From JBQCHF01 sp051954955 (GTDB lineage Bacteria; Actinomycetota; Actinomycetes; Motilibacterales; Motilibacteraceae), in NCBI GenBank assembly GCA_051954955.1, contig JBQCHF010000044.1, forward strand, positions 1 through 64,000: a stretch of DNA of 64,000 bases, given 5' to 3'. Position 1 is the first letter of the stretch. Each line of letters opens with the position of its first letter. The notes under the pieces are model-generated. The model made no database searches. It was not told where the DNA came from and saw nothing but the letters and a program-made list of their open reading frames with translations. Below, piece by piece: positions 16,693-24,795 of the stretch. A program made the translations under genes and the position numbers.

Positions 16693-16727
16693 GACCGCGG
16701 CCGCCCGTCCAGGCTTGGACCGACGGA

Positions 16728-16774
16728 GTCGTGGGCACCTTGGTTCCGATAGAAGCACCGAAGGTGCCCACGAC
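16728..16774. terminator. Bidirectional terminator hairpin between mreB and the RodA-PBP gene
   Basis: Arms GTCGTGGGCACCTT (16728-16741) and AAGGTGCCCACGAC (16761-16774) form a perfect 14-bp stem around a 19-base loop. It lies between two convergent genes, 36 bases past the mreB stop and 15 bases before the other stop codon. Confidence 0.7.
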
Positions 16775-16788
16775 CCCGACGCGGGGTG

Positions 16789-19704
16789 TCAGCGCGGCCC
16801 GGTCGCCATGATCTGCTTCTGGTGCGCCAGGAAGTAGGCCATCGCCTCGTGCACCACCGGCCCGGACGTCGTCGCGCCGTGCTCGCCGCCGCGGACGTAG
16901 GAGGTCGCCGCCACCGCGGGATCCGCGAGGGGCGCCACCGCGGTGAACCAGGAGCTGGGCTTGCCGTTGCTGGCGCGAGCGTCCTCGGCCGAGCCGGTCT
17001 TGCCGCCGGCGGCCACCGGCAGGTCGCGCAGGATCGACGCCGTCCCCTGCGTGACCGCGGCACGCATCCCCGCGCGCACCGGGCCCAGGGCGCTCGCGAA
17101 CGGCAGCCGCACCGGTGCCGGCTGCGGCAGCGGGGTCACCGAATGGCCGCTGACGACGGCCAGGCCGAGGTGCGGGGTGACCCGGGTGCCGGTCGCCACC
17201 CCCGCGGTCCACAGGGCGTCCTGCAGCGGGGTCACCGTGAGGTAGCCCTGGCCGATGCCGAGGATCACCGTGGAGCCGGCGTACCAGGTGGCGCCGATCT
17301 GCTTGATGTTGTCCGGGCTGCCGAAGAACCCGGCCTCCTCACCGGGCAGGTCTATCCCGGTGGGCCGCCCGACGCCGAGCTGGGTACCGACGTCGTGGAT
17401 CGCGCGCGGCCCTAGGGCCAGCGCGAGCTTGTAGAAGTAGACGTCGTTGGACCAGGCGATGGCCTGGGTCATGTCCTGCGGCCCGAAGGTCCTCCAGTTG
17501 CCGAACACGTGGTTGCCGTAGGAGAAGGACCCGCCGGTGGGGATCACCTTCGACGGCGGCAGCGCCTTGTGCACCATGTCCGCGGCCGCCACCACGAGCT
17601 TGAACGTGGAGCCCGGCGGCGCGGCCACCTGGGTCACGTGCTCGAGCATCGGGTTGCCCTTGGCCGCGGCGGCCCGCGCCAGCGCGTTGCCGTCCACCGG
17701 CGGCCCGTAGATCGAGTTGTCGTACGACGGCAGGCTCGCCATCGCCAGCACCTGACCGGTGCGCGGGTCCATGACGACCGAGCCGCCCAGGTCACGGCCG
17801 TGCCCGGCGGCCAGCGCGGTGGCCAGCGAACGGGTGAGTACCCGCTGCAGCGGAAGGTCCAGGGTGGTGCGCAGGATGGCCCCCGGCACCGGCTCACGCC
17901 GCGGCCCCGGTGCCACCGCCCGCCCGCGCGGGTCGACGTAGACGCACTGCGCGCCGTCCACCCCGCGCAGCACCCCGTCGTAGCGCTGCTCCAGCCCGGC
18001 CCGGCCGACCTCGGTGCCGGGCGCGAGCGGGCCGAGCCGGGCGACGTCGTCGGGGGTCGCGACGCCGACGAACCCCAGCACCGGGCCCAGCAGCGCGCCG
18101 GTCGGGTAGGTCCGCTGCGGCGAGCGCACCACGAACACCCCGGTCAGCTGCGCCCGCGAGACCCGCTGGGCCACGGCCGGGGGCACGCCGGCGGCCACCT
18201 TGACCGCCACGATCCCGGTCGGCTTCGCCAGCGCGGCCCGCAGCTGCGTGGGGGTCTGCCCGAGCAGCCGGGCCAGCCGCTCCACCGCTCCGGCCGGGCG
18301 CTCGATCAGCCCGGGCACCGCGTAGACGGTGCTCTGCGACCCGTCCCGGGCCAGCACCGCACCGTGCCGGTCGGTGATCTGCCCGCGCGGGGCGGGGATC
18401 GGGACGCAGCGGGTCATCTGCGCGGTGGCGGCCGCGCGCAGCCCGGCGCCCTCCGCGGCGATGCCGTAGCCGCGCACCGCCAGCCCGACCAGCAGCGCGC
18501 TGGTGCCCAGCGCGGCGAACCGGACCAGCCGCGGCCGGGTGGTGCTCCACCGCGGCGGCGCCCACAGCCGGCGCCCGGCGTACTCCCGGCGCAGCCCGAG
18601 CACGACGCCGAGCGCGGCCAGGTGCGCGGCCGCCGCGGTGCCGCCGTAGGACAGCAGCGGGAACGGCACCCCGGCCACCGGGAGCGCGCCGAGGTTGCCG
18701 CCCACCGACACCAGCGCCTCGACGCCCAGCAGCACCGCCAGGCCCGCCGCCACCAGCCCGCCGGCCCGCGAGCCGGGCGCCCGGCTGGCCAGCGCGCACC
18801 GCCACACCAGCACCGCGATCGCGAGCAGCGCGAGCCCGGCGGCCACCAGCCCCTCGTGCTGCACCAGGCTGGCCAGGGCGAAGTCGGTCTCCCGGCCGGG
18901 CAGGTACTGCGCGGCCAGCTGGTCCAGCGGCCCCCGGTTCAGCCCGAACAGCCCGCCCGAGGCCACCGCGATGTGCGCCTGCTGCACCGCCCAGCCCGGA
19001 CCCTCCGAGCCCGGTCCGGCGGAGAAGGCGTGCAGCCGGGCCAGCTGGTAGGGCTGCAGCAGGCCGACGGCGAGCGGTGCGAGCAGCGCCACGCTCACTG
19101 CGAGCGGCCCGAGCAGGCGCACCGGGACCCGGCTGAGCACCAGCAGCGCGGCGGTCAGCAGGGTGAGCAGCACCGCCGTGCTCAGGTCCGGCTGGACGGC
19201 CACGACGGCCACCGGCACCAGCGCCAGGGCGAGCGCCAGGGCGACCCGGCGCCACGGCGAGCGGTGGGAGGTGAGCACGACCGCCAGCACCATGAGCACG
19301 CCGACCTTGGCCAGCTCCGAGGGCTGGAAGGTGAAGCCGCCGACCGACAGCCAGCGGCGGGCGCCGTAGGCGTCGAGGCCGACGAAGCGCACCGCCACCA
19401 GCGTGACCAGCGCGAGGCCGTAGACCGTCCAGGCCACCAGCGTCAGGGCTCGCTCGCTGCGGACCTGGCGCAGCACCACCAGCAGCACCAGCCCGAACGC
19501 CACTGCGAGGATCTGGTGCTCGGCGGCGGTGCGGGCGCCCATCGCGATGAGGTTGCGGTAGCTCAGCCAGCCGAGCGTGGCGGCGGCTGCGACGGCGAGC
19601 AGGTCGAAGGCGTAGCCGCGCACATCCAGGTGGCGGCGCGGTGCCCGGGGTCGGCGCCGCTGCGGGCGGCCCCCGCCACCCCATCCGCGTTCCACGGTCA
19701 GCAC
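16789..19704 (-). CDS. RodA (SEDS) - class B penicillin-binding protein fusion
   Basis: 971 residues that join two normally separate cell-wall enzymes. Residues 28-375 are a ten-helix SEDS glycosyltransferase: RRWLSVGGFTFQPSEL (115-130), VQPDLSTAV (170-178), LPGRETDFALASL with the conserved Asp274, and PLLSYGGTAAAAH (349-361). A further helix (about 395-415) leads into a class B PBP: RGQITDRHGAVLA (440-452), the PBP dimer/pedestal region, then the transpeptidase with STFK (nucleophile Ser699), SND (752-754) and KTG (902-904). One polypeptide could therefore both polymerise and cross-link peptidoglycan. The GTG start lies 57 bases after the pseudokinase gene, implying an operon. Confidence 0.93.
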   Translation of the reverse strand: MLTVERGWGGGGRPQRRRPRAPRRHLDVRGYAFDLLAVAAAATLGWLSYRNLIAMGARTAAEHQILAVAFGLVLLVVLRQVRSERALTLVAWTVYGLALVTLVAVRFVGLDAYGARRWLSVGGFTFQPSELAKVGVLMVLAVVLTSHRSPWRRVALALALALVPVAVVAVQPDLSTAVLLTLLTAALLVLSRVPVRLLGPLAVSVALLAPLAVGLLQPYQLARLHAFSAGPGSEGPGWAVQQAHIAVASGGLFGLNRGPLDQLAAQYLPGRETDFALASLVQHEGLVAAGLALLAIAVLVWRCALASRAPGSRAGGLVAAGLAVLLGVEALVSVGGNLGALPVAGVPFPLLSYGGTAAAAHLAALGVVLGLRREYAGRRLWAPPRWSTTRPRLVRFAALGTSALLVGLAVRGYGIAAEGAGLRAAATAQMTRCVPIPAPRGQITDRHGAVLARDGSQSTVYAVPGLIERPAGAVERLARLLGQTPTQLRAALAKPTGIVAVKVAAGVPPAVAQRVSRAQLTGVFVVRSPQRTYPTGALLGPVLGFVGVATPDDVARLGPLAPGTEVGRAGLEQRYDGVLRGVDGAQCVYVDPRGRAVAPGPRREPVPGAILRTTLDLPLQRVLTRSLATALAAGHGRDLGGSVVMDPRTGQVLAMASLPSYDNSIYGPPVDGNALARAAAAKGNPMLEHVTQVAAPPGSTFKLVVAAADMVHKALPPSKVIPTGGSFSYGNHVFGNWRTFGPQDMTQAIAWSNDVYFYKLALALGPRAIHDVGTQLGVGRPTGIDLPGEEAGFFGSPDNIKQIGATWYAGSTVILGIGQGYLTVTPLQDALWTAGVATGTRVTPHLGLAVVSGHSVTPLPQPAPVRLPFASALGPVRAGMRAAVTQGTASILRDLPVAAGGKTGSAEDARASNGKPSSWFTAVAPLADPAVAATSYVRGGEHGATTSGPVVHEAMAYFLAHQKQIMATGPR

Positions 19705-19761
19705 CGCTGCCTCCCCGCTGCTCGCCTGCTTCTCGTTCGCCGGGCCCGGCTCGCCGGCCGG

Positions 19762-21411
19762 TCAGCAGGTGGGTGGCCGGGCCGGCGCGGGCAGCGGCTT
19801 GGACGCCGCGCGCGCCGGGGCCGTCGTCACCGCGCCGACGGCCAGCGCCTTGCCCTTGGGCAGGGTGACCGTCCGCAGCGCGCTGGCCGTGGTGCTGCCT
19901 GCCGGCACCGTGAGCGACCCGCCGGGCAGGGTGGTCCGCCGGGCCGTGCAGCGGTCGACGGCCAGCACCGCCCAGCGCACCGGGACCGCCCGCTGCTGCC
20001 GCTGCACCTGCACGACCACCCGCAGGGTGCACGCCGTGCCCGGCGCGCACGCGCCCAGCGCCCGAGCGTCCACCGTGGCGACCACGCCCGCCGTCGACGG
20101 CCCGAGCGAGGGCAGCGCGGCGACCACCTTGGCGTTCGTGCCGGCGCTGGCGGTGGCGGACGGGGCGGGTGAGCGCAGGACGCGCAGGTCGTTGGCGATG
20201 CGGTCGCCGAGCAGGCCCAGCTCGAGGCCCACCACCACCGCGAGCACGGTGAGCGCGACGATCGCCTTCCACAGCCAGGACCCGCGGTCGGTGCGCGGCT
20301 CGCCGGAGGTCCGTCGCGGTCGGCTGGGCAGGTGCGACGTCGCCGGGCGGCGCGGGTAGCGCAGGCTGCGCCGCCGAGCGCCCGGAACGGGGGCGTCAGG
20401 GGGCTCGCCCACCGGGTCCGGCTCGACGTCGACCGCCTGCGGCACGGCGCGCACCAGTGCGGCCAGCTCCAGCCGGGTCCGCTCGGCCAGGTCCGGCCCG
20501 CCCAGCAGCGCGGCGAGCCGGCGCTCCAGCGCGTGGGCGACCGGGTGGGGCGCGTCCGGACCGCTGCGCTCGTCCACTGGCCCGTCCACCCGCGGGTCAC
20601 CGGCCTGCGCGACCGCCGCCACCTCGGCCTCGCGCTGCTCGGTGGACCACCGGGCACCGGTCCTGGTCCGGGCCAGCAGGTCGGCGGCGAGCGCGCGGAC
20701 GGCCAGCAGGTCGTCCCGGCGCAGCGCGTCGGCCGGGCCGTCGAGCAGCAGCGTGCCGGCCGCCCAGCCGCCGAGGCGGGCGGTGCCGTCGGGCGCCACG
20801 ACGACGTCGGAGCCGTCGGGGGCCGCGACGTCCCCGGAGCCGTCGGGCCCTGTCGTGCCGAGCCGGCCGTGCCACCAGCCGCGGGCGTGCAGGTCCTGCA
20901 CCGCGTGCAGGACCGACAGCCCAACCGCCGCGGCCTGCCGGGGGGAGAGCTCGCACAGGGCGCGCAGGCGGGGCAGCGCCACCCCCGGCGTGCGCGGCCA
21001 GACCGCCCACCACGCCCCGGTGCGCGGGGCCACCGCCAGCAGCGGGACCAGCCGGGCCGAGTGCAGGTCGAGCAGGTCGAGGCTGCGGGCCCGCACCCGC
21101 TCCTCGTCCACCGGTGCGCCGTCGTAGCGGTCGGCCAGCCACTGCGCGGCCGCTGGTCGGCCGTCCCAGCGAGCCGACCAGCGCAGCTCGTCGATCCGGG
21201 CGAGCAGCCCGAGCCGCTGCTCCGGAGTCATGTCCGGAGCAAGGTCCGGGGCAGGTGCCCCAGCGGGGCGGGACGGCGACGTCGTCGCTGCGGCCGCCGG
21301 GGGCGCTGCTGAGATCCGGGCAGCCGCCGCTTCGCTCCCAGCCATCCCCGCCCCCAGTCGCACCTCGCCGACGTGCCCGGCGCGGGGAGGCAGCTGCCGA
21401 CTGCCCGCCAT
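19762..21411 (-). CDS. Membrane-anchored pseudokinase
   Basis: 549 residues. The first 60 are low complexity. Residues about 61-330 resemble a serine/threonine kinase fold, with SVLHAVQDLHARGWWHGRL (165-184) at the catalytic loop and VVVAPDGTARLGGWAAG (203-219) at the DFG region. The catalytic HRD aspartate and the DFG are lost (HGR, LGG), and no glycine loop or VAxK is obvious, so it should be inactive. A basic, proline-rich linker, one membrane helix (about 379-402) and a roughly 145-residue external domain follow. Architecturally it recalls pseudokinases fused to MviN/MurJ in mycobacteria. Its place directly upstream of the RodA-PBP gene suggests control of that enzyme. Confidence 0.75.
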   Translation of the reverse strand: MAGSRQLPPRAGHVGEVRLGAGMAGSEAAAARISAAPPAAAATTSPSRPAGAPAPDLAPDMTPEQRLGLLARIDELRWSARWDGRPAAAQWLADRYDGAPVDEERVRARSLDLLDLHSARLVPLLAVAPRTGAWWAVWPRTPGVALPRLRALCELSPRQAAAVGLSVLHAVQDLHARGWWHGRLGTTGPDGSGDVAAPDGSDVVVAPDGTARLGGWAAGTLLLDGPADALRRDDLLAVRALAADLLARTRTGARWSTEQREAEVAAVAQAGDPRVDGPVDERSGPDAPHPVAHALERRLAALLGGPDLAERTRLELAALVRAVPQAVDVEPDPVGEPPDAPVPGARRRSLRYPRRPATSHLPSRPRRTSGEPRTDRGSWLWKAIVALTVLAVVVGLELGLLGDRIANDLRVLRSPAPSATASAGTNAKVVAALPSLGPSTAGVVATVDARALGACAPGTACTLRVVVQVQRQQRAVPVRWAVLAVDRCTARRTTLPGGSLTVPAGSTTASALRTVTLPKGKALAVGAVTTAPARAASKPLPAPARPPTC

Positions 21412-21526
21412 GCGCCGTGCCTCTACGGTGAGCGCGATCCCCGAGGCGCGCCATAGCCCTAAGGGCGCCGCCGCTCAGGGACCTTCGGCCCGGGCGGCCG
21501 GGCTTGACCCGGTCTTGTCAGGACCG

Positions 21527-21578
21527 TTGCGTCGGACGAACCGTGGGCTATAGGCCACAGTTCTTCGGACATAGGGCC
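21527..21578. repeat. TCCGAAGAACTGTGG hairpin repeat, copy 1
   Basis: An imperfect inverted repeat: GTCGGACGAACCGTGG pairs with CCACAGTTCTTCGGAC at 13 of 16 positions around CTATAGG. It is a diverged copy of the perfect hairpin at 31913-31954, lies just beyond the 3' end of the bpa gene, and probably terminates that transcript. Confidence 0.6.
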
Positions 21579-21597
21579 GGTCCCAGCGGTGGCCGTC

Positions 21598-22167
21598 CTA
21601 GAGGTACTGGCCGGTCCGGTGCGGCTCCGGCTGCCCACCCGCTGCTGCCCCCGGCGGGAGCGCGCGACGGCGCATCTCCTCGAACTGGGCCCGGGCGGCC
21701 ATCTGCTGGGCGAACAGCGCGGTCTGGATGCCGTGGAACAGGCCCTCGAGCCAACCGACCAGCTGGGCCTGGGCGATGCGAAGCTCGGCCTCGCTGGGTA
21801 CGGCGTCCTCCCCGAAGGGGAGCGCGAGCCGGTCCAGCTCTTCGGCCAGCTCCGGCGCGATGCCCGCCTTGAGCTCGGCGATGGAGGAGGCGTGGATCTC
21901 GCGCAGCCGGGCGCGGCTGGCCTCGTCGAGCGGGGCCTGGCGCACCTCCTCCAGCAGCTGCTTGATCATGCTGCCGATCCGCATCACCTTCGCCGGCTGC
22001 TCGACCAGGTCGGCCACCGAGCCGCCCTCGTCCTCGCCGTCGCCGGGAGCGCCCTCGACGGCCATCCCGCCCGGCCCGATGACGACGACACGGTGCTCAT
22101 CGCGCTCGTCGTGCTCGTCGCGCTCGTCGTGCACGTTCAGGCCGTCCGGCCCCTGCGGCTCGCTCAT
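21598..22167 (-). CDS. bpa: Bacterial proteasome activator Bpa/PafE
   Basis: 189 residues. The core (about 60-165) is the four-helix Bpa domain (DUF2587): VMRIGSMIKQLLEEVRQAPLD, then ELAEELDRLALPF and AQLVGWLEGLFHGIQTALFAQQ. The protein ends in GQYL, the HbYX-like tail that docks on the 20S proteasome and opens its gate in mycobacteria. Bpa forms a ring that feeds unfolded proteins to the proteasome without ATP. The N-terminus contains a short acidic repeat (DERDEH twice). Proteasome subunit genes are not in the window. The ATG at 22167 gives the expected length; longer upstream frames were discarded. Confidence 0.93.
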   Translation of the reverse strand: MSEPQGPDGLNVHDERDEHDERDEHRVVVIGPGGMAVEGAPGDGEDEGGSVADLVEQPAKVMRIGSMIKQLLEEVRQAPLDEASRARLREIHASSIAELKAGIAPELAEELDRLALPFGEDAVPSEAELRIAQAQLVGWLEGLFHGIQTALFAQQMAARAQFEEMRRRALPPGAAAGGQPEPHRTGQYL

Positions 22168-22255
22168 GCGCCCATCCTGACACCGCCCCGCCGGCCGCAT
22201 GCCGGCACCGCCCCGCCGACCCCATCCCGGCACCGGTGAGGCAGAGTGCCGCCCC

Positions 22256-23494
22256 ATGGAGCACGAGCAGCGACCGGACGGCACCCGGGATCAGTACGAC
22301 GTCGAGCGGGTGCGCGCGGGGATCCCCGCGCTGGCCGAGGGCTTCGCGCACCTCGACGGCCCCGGAGGTACCCAGGTCCCGGCCGTGGTCGCCCACGCGG
22401 TGGCCGCCACGTTCCGCGCCGCGGTGTCCAACCGGGGCGGCGCGTTCGCGCCCAGCCGGCGAGCGGAGGAGATCGTCGACGGCGCGCGGGCGGCGGTCGC
22501 CGACCTGGTGGGCGGGCAGCCCGAGGGCGTCGTGCTCGGGTCGTCGATGACGTCGGTGACCTACGTGCTCGCCAACGCGCTGGCCAAGGGCTGGGGACCG
22601 GGCGACGAGGTCGTCGTGAGCCGGCTCGACCACGACGCCAACGGGCGCCCCTGGGTGCAGGCGGCTGAGCGGGCGGGGGCCACGGTCCGGTGGATCGACG
22701 TCGACCCCGCGACCTGCACGCTCACCGACGTCTCCGACGCGCTGTCGGAGAGGACCCGGCTGGTGGCCGTCACCGGTGCCAGCAACCTGGTCGGGACCCG
22801 CCCCGACGTCCGCGCGGTGGCCGACGCGGCCCACGCCGTGGGCGCGCTGGTGGCCGTCGACGGCGTGCACCTCACCCCGCACGCGCCGGTCGACGTCGCC
22901 GCGCTGGGCGCTGATATCTACGCGCTGAGCGCCTACAAGCTGTGCGGCCCGCACCTGGGCGCGGCGGTGGCCGCACCCGAGCTGCTCGACGGGCTGCGCC
23001 CGGACAAGCTGGTGCCCTCCTCCGACGCGGTCCCCTCCCGCTTCGAGCACGGCACCCCGCCGTTCGAGCTGCTGGCCGGGCTGACCGCCGCCGTCGACTG
23101 GGTGGCGGCGCTGCTGGACCCCCCTGGGGAGACGAGCCCGGGCAGCCGCCGTGAGCGGGTGCTGCGCTCGATGGCCGCGGTGGAGGCGCACGAGGACGTC
23201 CTGCTGGCCCGGCTGCTCGCCGGCCTGGCCGAGCTGCCGGTGGCGACCTTCGGCGCCGCGCCGTCCCGCACGCCCACCGTCGCCTTCCGGGTGGAGGGCC
23301 GCAGCCCGCGCGAGGTCGCCGAGCACCTGGGTTCCCGCGGCGTCTGCGTCGGCGACGGCGACTTCTACGCCCGCGAGCTCGCCCTCGTCCTCGGCCTGCA
23401 GACCGGCGGCGGGGTGGTGCGCGCCGGCCTGGCCCCCTACAGCGACGCCACCGACGTCGACCGCCTGCTGGCGGGTCTGGCCGAGCTGGCCTGA
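22256..23494 (+). CDS. Cysteine desulfurase-like PLP enzyme
   Basis: 412 residues, fold type I aminotransferase class V. Landmarks are HLDGPGGTQVP, SRLDHDANGRPW, VAVDGVHLTPHAPVD and ALSAYKLCGPHLGA, whose Lys should bind pyridoxal phosphate. These fit the cysteine-desulfurase-like subfamily (TIGR01976 type), whose members often lack the mobile-loop cysteine; the substrate is unproven. Because that loop cysteine was not identified with certainty, use of cysteine as substrate is only inferred. No sulfur-transfer partners are adjacent. It is convergent with the quinone oxidoreductase gene, with two palindromic elements between. Confidence 0.8.
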   Translation: MEHEQRPDGTRDQYDVERVRAGIPALAEGFAHLDGPGGTQVPAVVAHAVAATFRAAVSNRGGAFAPSRRAEEIVDGARAAVADLVGGQPEGVVLGSSMTSVTYVLANALAKGWGPGDEVVVSRLDHDANGRPWVQAAERAGATVRWIDVDPATCTLTDVSDALSERTRLVAVTGASNLVGTRPDVRAVADAAHAVGALVAVDGVHLTPHAPVDVAALGADIYALSAYKLCGPHLGAAVAAPELLDGLRPDKLVPSSDAVPSRFEHGTPPFELLAGLTAAVDWVAALLDPPGETSPGSRRERVLRSMAAVEAHEDVLLARLLAGLAELPVATFGAAPSRTPTVAFRVEGRSPREVAEHLGSRGVCVGDGDFYARELALVLGLQTGGGVVRAGLAPYSDATDVDRLLAGLAELA

Positions 23495-23507
23495 GCCCGG
23501 GCCGCTT

Positions 23508-23599
23508 CGGAATGATCACGGCAGCGTGATCGATTCATGCTTACCTCACCGAATCGCGAGAGGTAACCATGAAAAGATCACGGGACCGTGATCGTTCCG
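23508..23599. repeat. 92-bp modular palindromic element D3
   Basis: Starts CGGAATGATCACG and ends CGTGATCGTTCCG. Terminal hairpins GATCACGG..GCGTGATC and GATCACGG..CCGTGATC flank a central palindrome ATGCTTACCTC/GAGGTAACCAT (10 of 11 paired). The length is identical to D1 and D2, but the core sequence differs, so the ends are the conserved part. Confidence 0.7.
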
Positions 23600-23640
23600 G
23601 GACCGGCAGGCCCCGTCCCGTCGCCACGGCGCCGCCGCTC

Positions 23641-23732
23641 GGGAACGATCACGGGACCGTGGCGATGACTCGCCGACCCAGGAGAATCTCCCTCGGTCGG
23701 CGAGTAAATATCACGAGGCCGTGATCGTTCCG
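23641..23732. repeat. 92-bp modular palindromic element D2
   Basis: Begins GGGAACGATCACGG and ends GGCCGTGATCGTTCCG. The core CTCGCCGACC...GGTCGGCGAG surrounds CAGGAGAATCTCC and matches D1 and the partial copy at 32272. Only 41 bases separate it from D3, giving a tandem pair that fills most of the 263-base gap between two convergent genes. Confidence 0.7.
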
Positions 23733-23757
23733 ACCGGAGCCGACCCGCGCCGAGCCC

Positions 23758-24738
23758 TCACCCCACCGTGAGCAGCACCTTGCCGATGTGCTCGCCGGAG
23801 TCGATGTACCGGTGCGCCTGCGCTGCCTCCGACATCGGGTAGGAGCGGTCGACGACGGGGCGCACGTCGCCGGCGGCGAGCAGCGGCCAGACGTGCTCGC
23901 GGACCGCAGCCACGATGGCCGCCTTCTCCTCCAGCGGGCGCGCGCGCAGGCTGGTGGCCAGCACCGCGGCGCGCTTGGCGAGCAGCATGCCGAGATCCAG
24001 CTCGGCCTTGCGACCACCCTGCAGGCCGATGACGACGAGGCGTCCGTTCACCGCCAGGGCCTCCACGTTGCGCCCCAGGTACTTGGCGCCCATGTTGTCC
24101 AGGATGACGTCCACGCCCTTGCCGCCGGTGGCCGCGCGCGCCTCCTCGAGGAAGTCCGACTCCCGGTAGTTGATCGCGACGTCGGCGCCCAGCTCGCGGC
24201 AGAACTCGAGCTTTGCCGCGGTGCCGGCCGTGCACAGCACCGTCGCCCCGACGGCCTTGGCCAGCTGGATCGCCATCGTGCCGATCCCCGAGGCCCCGCC
24301 GTGCACCAGGAAGGTCTCGCCCGGCCGCAGTCCCGCGACCATGAAGACGTTGGACCACACCGTGCAGGCGACCTCGGGCAGCGCCGCCGCCCGCTCGAGC
24401 GGCACCCCGGCGGGCACCGGCAGCAGCTGCCCGGCCGGCACGACGACCTGCTCGGCGTAGCCGCCGCCGGCCAGCAGCGCGCACACCTCGTCGCCCACCG
24501 ACCAGCCCTGCACGCCCTCGCCCACCGCGCTGATCCGCCCGGCGCACTCCAACCCCGGGTACGGCGCGGCGCCCGGCGGCGGCGGGTAGTGCCCCTGCCG
24601 CTGCATCAGGTCGGCGCGGTTGACCGCCGAGGCGACGACGTCGACGAGCACCTCGCCGGCACCGGGCCGCGGGTCGGGCACCTCGGCCCAGGTGAGGACG
24701 TCGGGACCACCGGGCTCGCGGATCGTCACGGCACGCAT
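23758..24738 (-). CDS. NAD(P)H-quinone oxidoreductase, zinc-independent MDR family
   Basis: 326 residues of the medium-chain dehydrogenase/reductase family, PIG3/QOR branch. It starts MRAVTIREPGGPDVL, with AVNRADLMQRQGHYPPPPGA typical of PIG3-like quinone reductases. The Rossmann segment is VHGGASGIGTMAIQLAKAVGA. There are no structural zinc cysteines. Reduces quinones or related carbonyls with NADPH. The start at 24738 is supported by TAGCGT (24746-24751) lying 7 nt upstream, rather than the ATG 11 codons earlier. The 3' end faces the desulfurase-like gene across two palindromic elements. Confidence 0.88.
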   Translation of the reverse strand: MRAVTIREPGGPDVLTWAEVPDPRPGAGEVLVDVVASAVNRADLMQRQGHYPPPPGAAPYPGLECAGRISAVGEGVQGWSVGDEVCALLAGGGYAEQVVVPAGQLLPVPAGVPLERAAALPEVACTVWSNVFMVAGLRPGETFLVHGGASGIGTMAIQLAKAVGATVLCTAGTAAKLEFCRELGADVAINYRESDFLEEARAATGGKGVDVILDNMGAKYLGRNVEALAVNGRLVVIGLQGGRKAELDLGMLLAKRAAVLATSLRARPLEEKAAIVAAVREHVWPLLAAGDVRPVVDRSYPMSEAAQAHRYIDSGEHIGKVLLTVG

Positions 24739-24795
24739 GAGGGGCACGCTACCCAGCGGTGCGCTCCGCACCGGCCGGCGGACCCGGCACCGAGC

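Noticed and set aside
17509..20172. An 887-codon plus-strand frame
   Set aside because: It is antisense to the RodA-PBP gene, with Arg/His/Gln/Gly-rich composition typical of GC-rich shadow frames and no domain.
23508..23732. CRISPR array
   Set aside because: Two repeats with hairpins and a short spacer, but the units are palindromic, 92 bp, found scattered elsewhere, and no cas genes are present.
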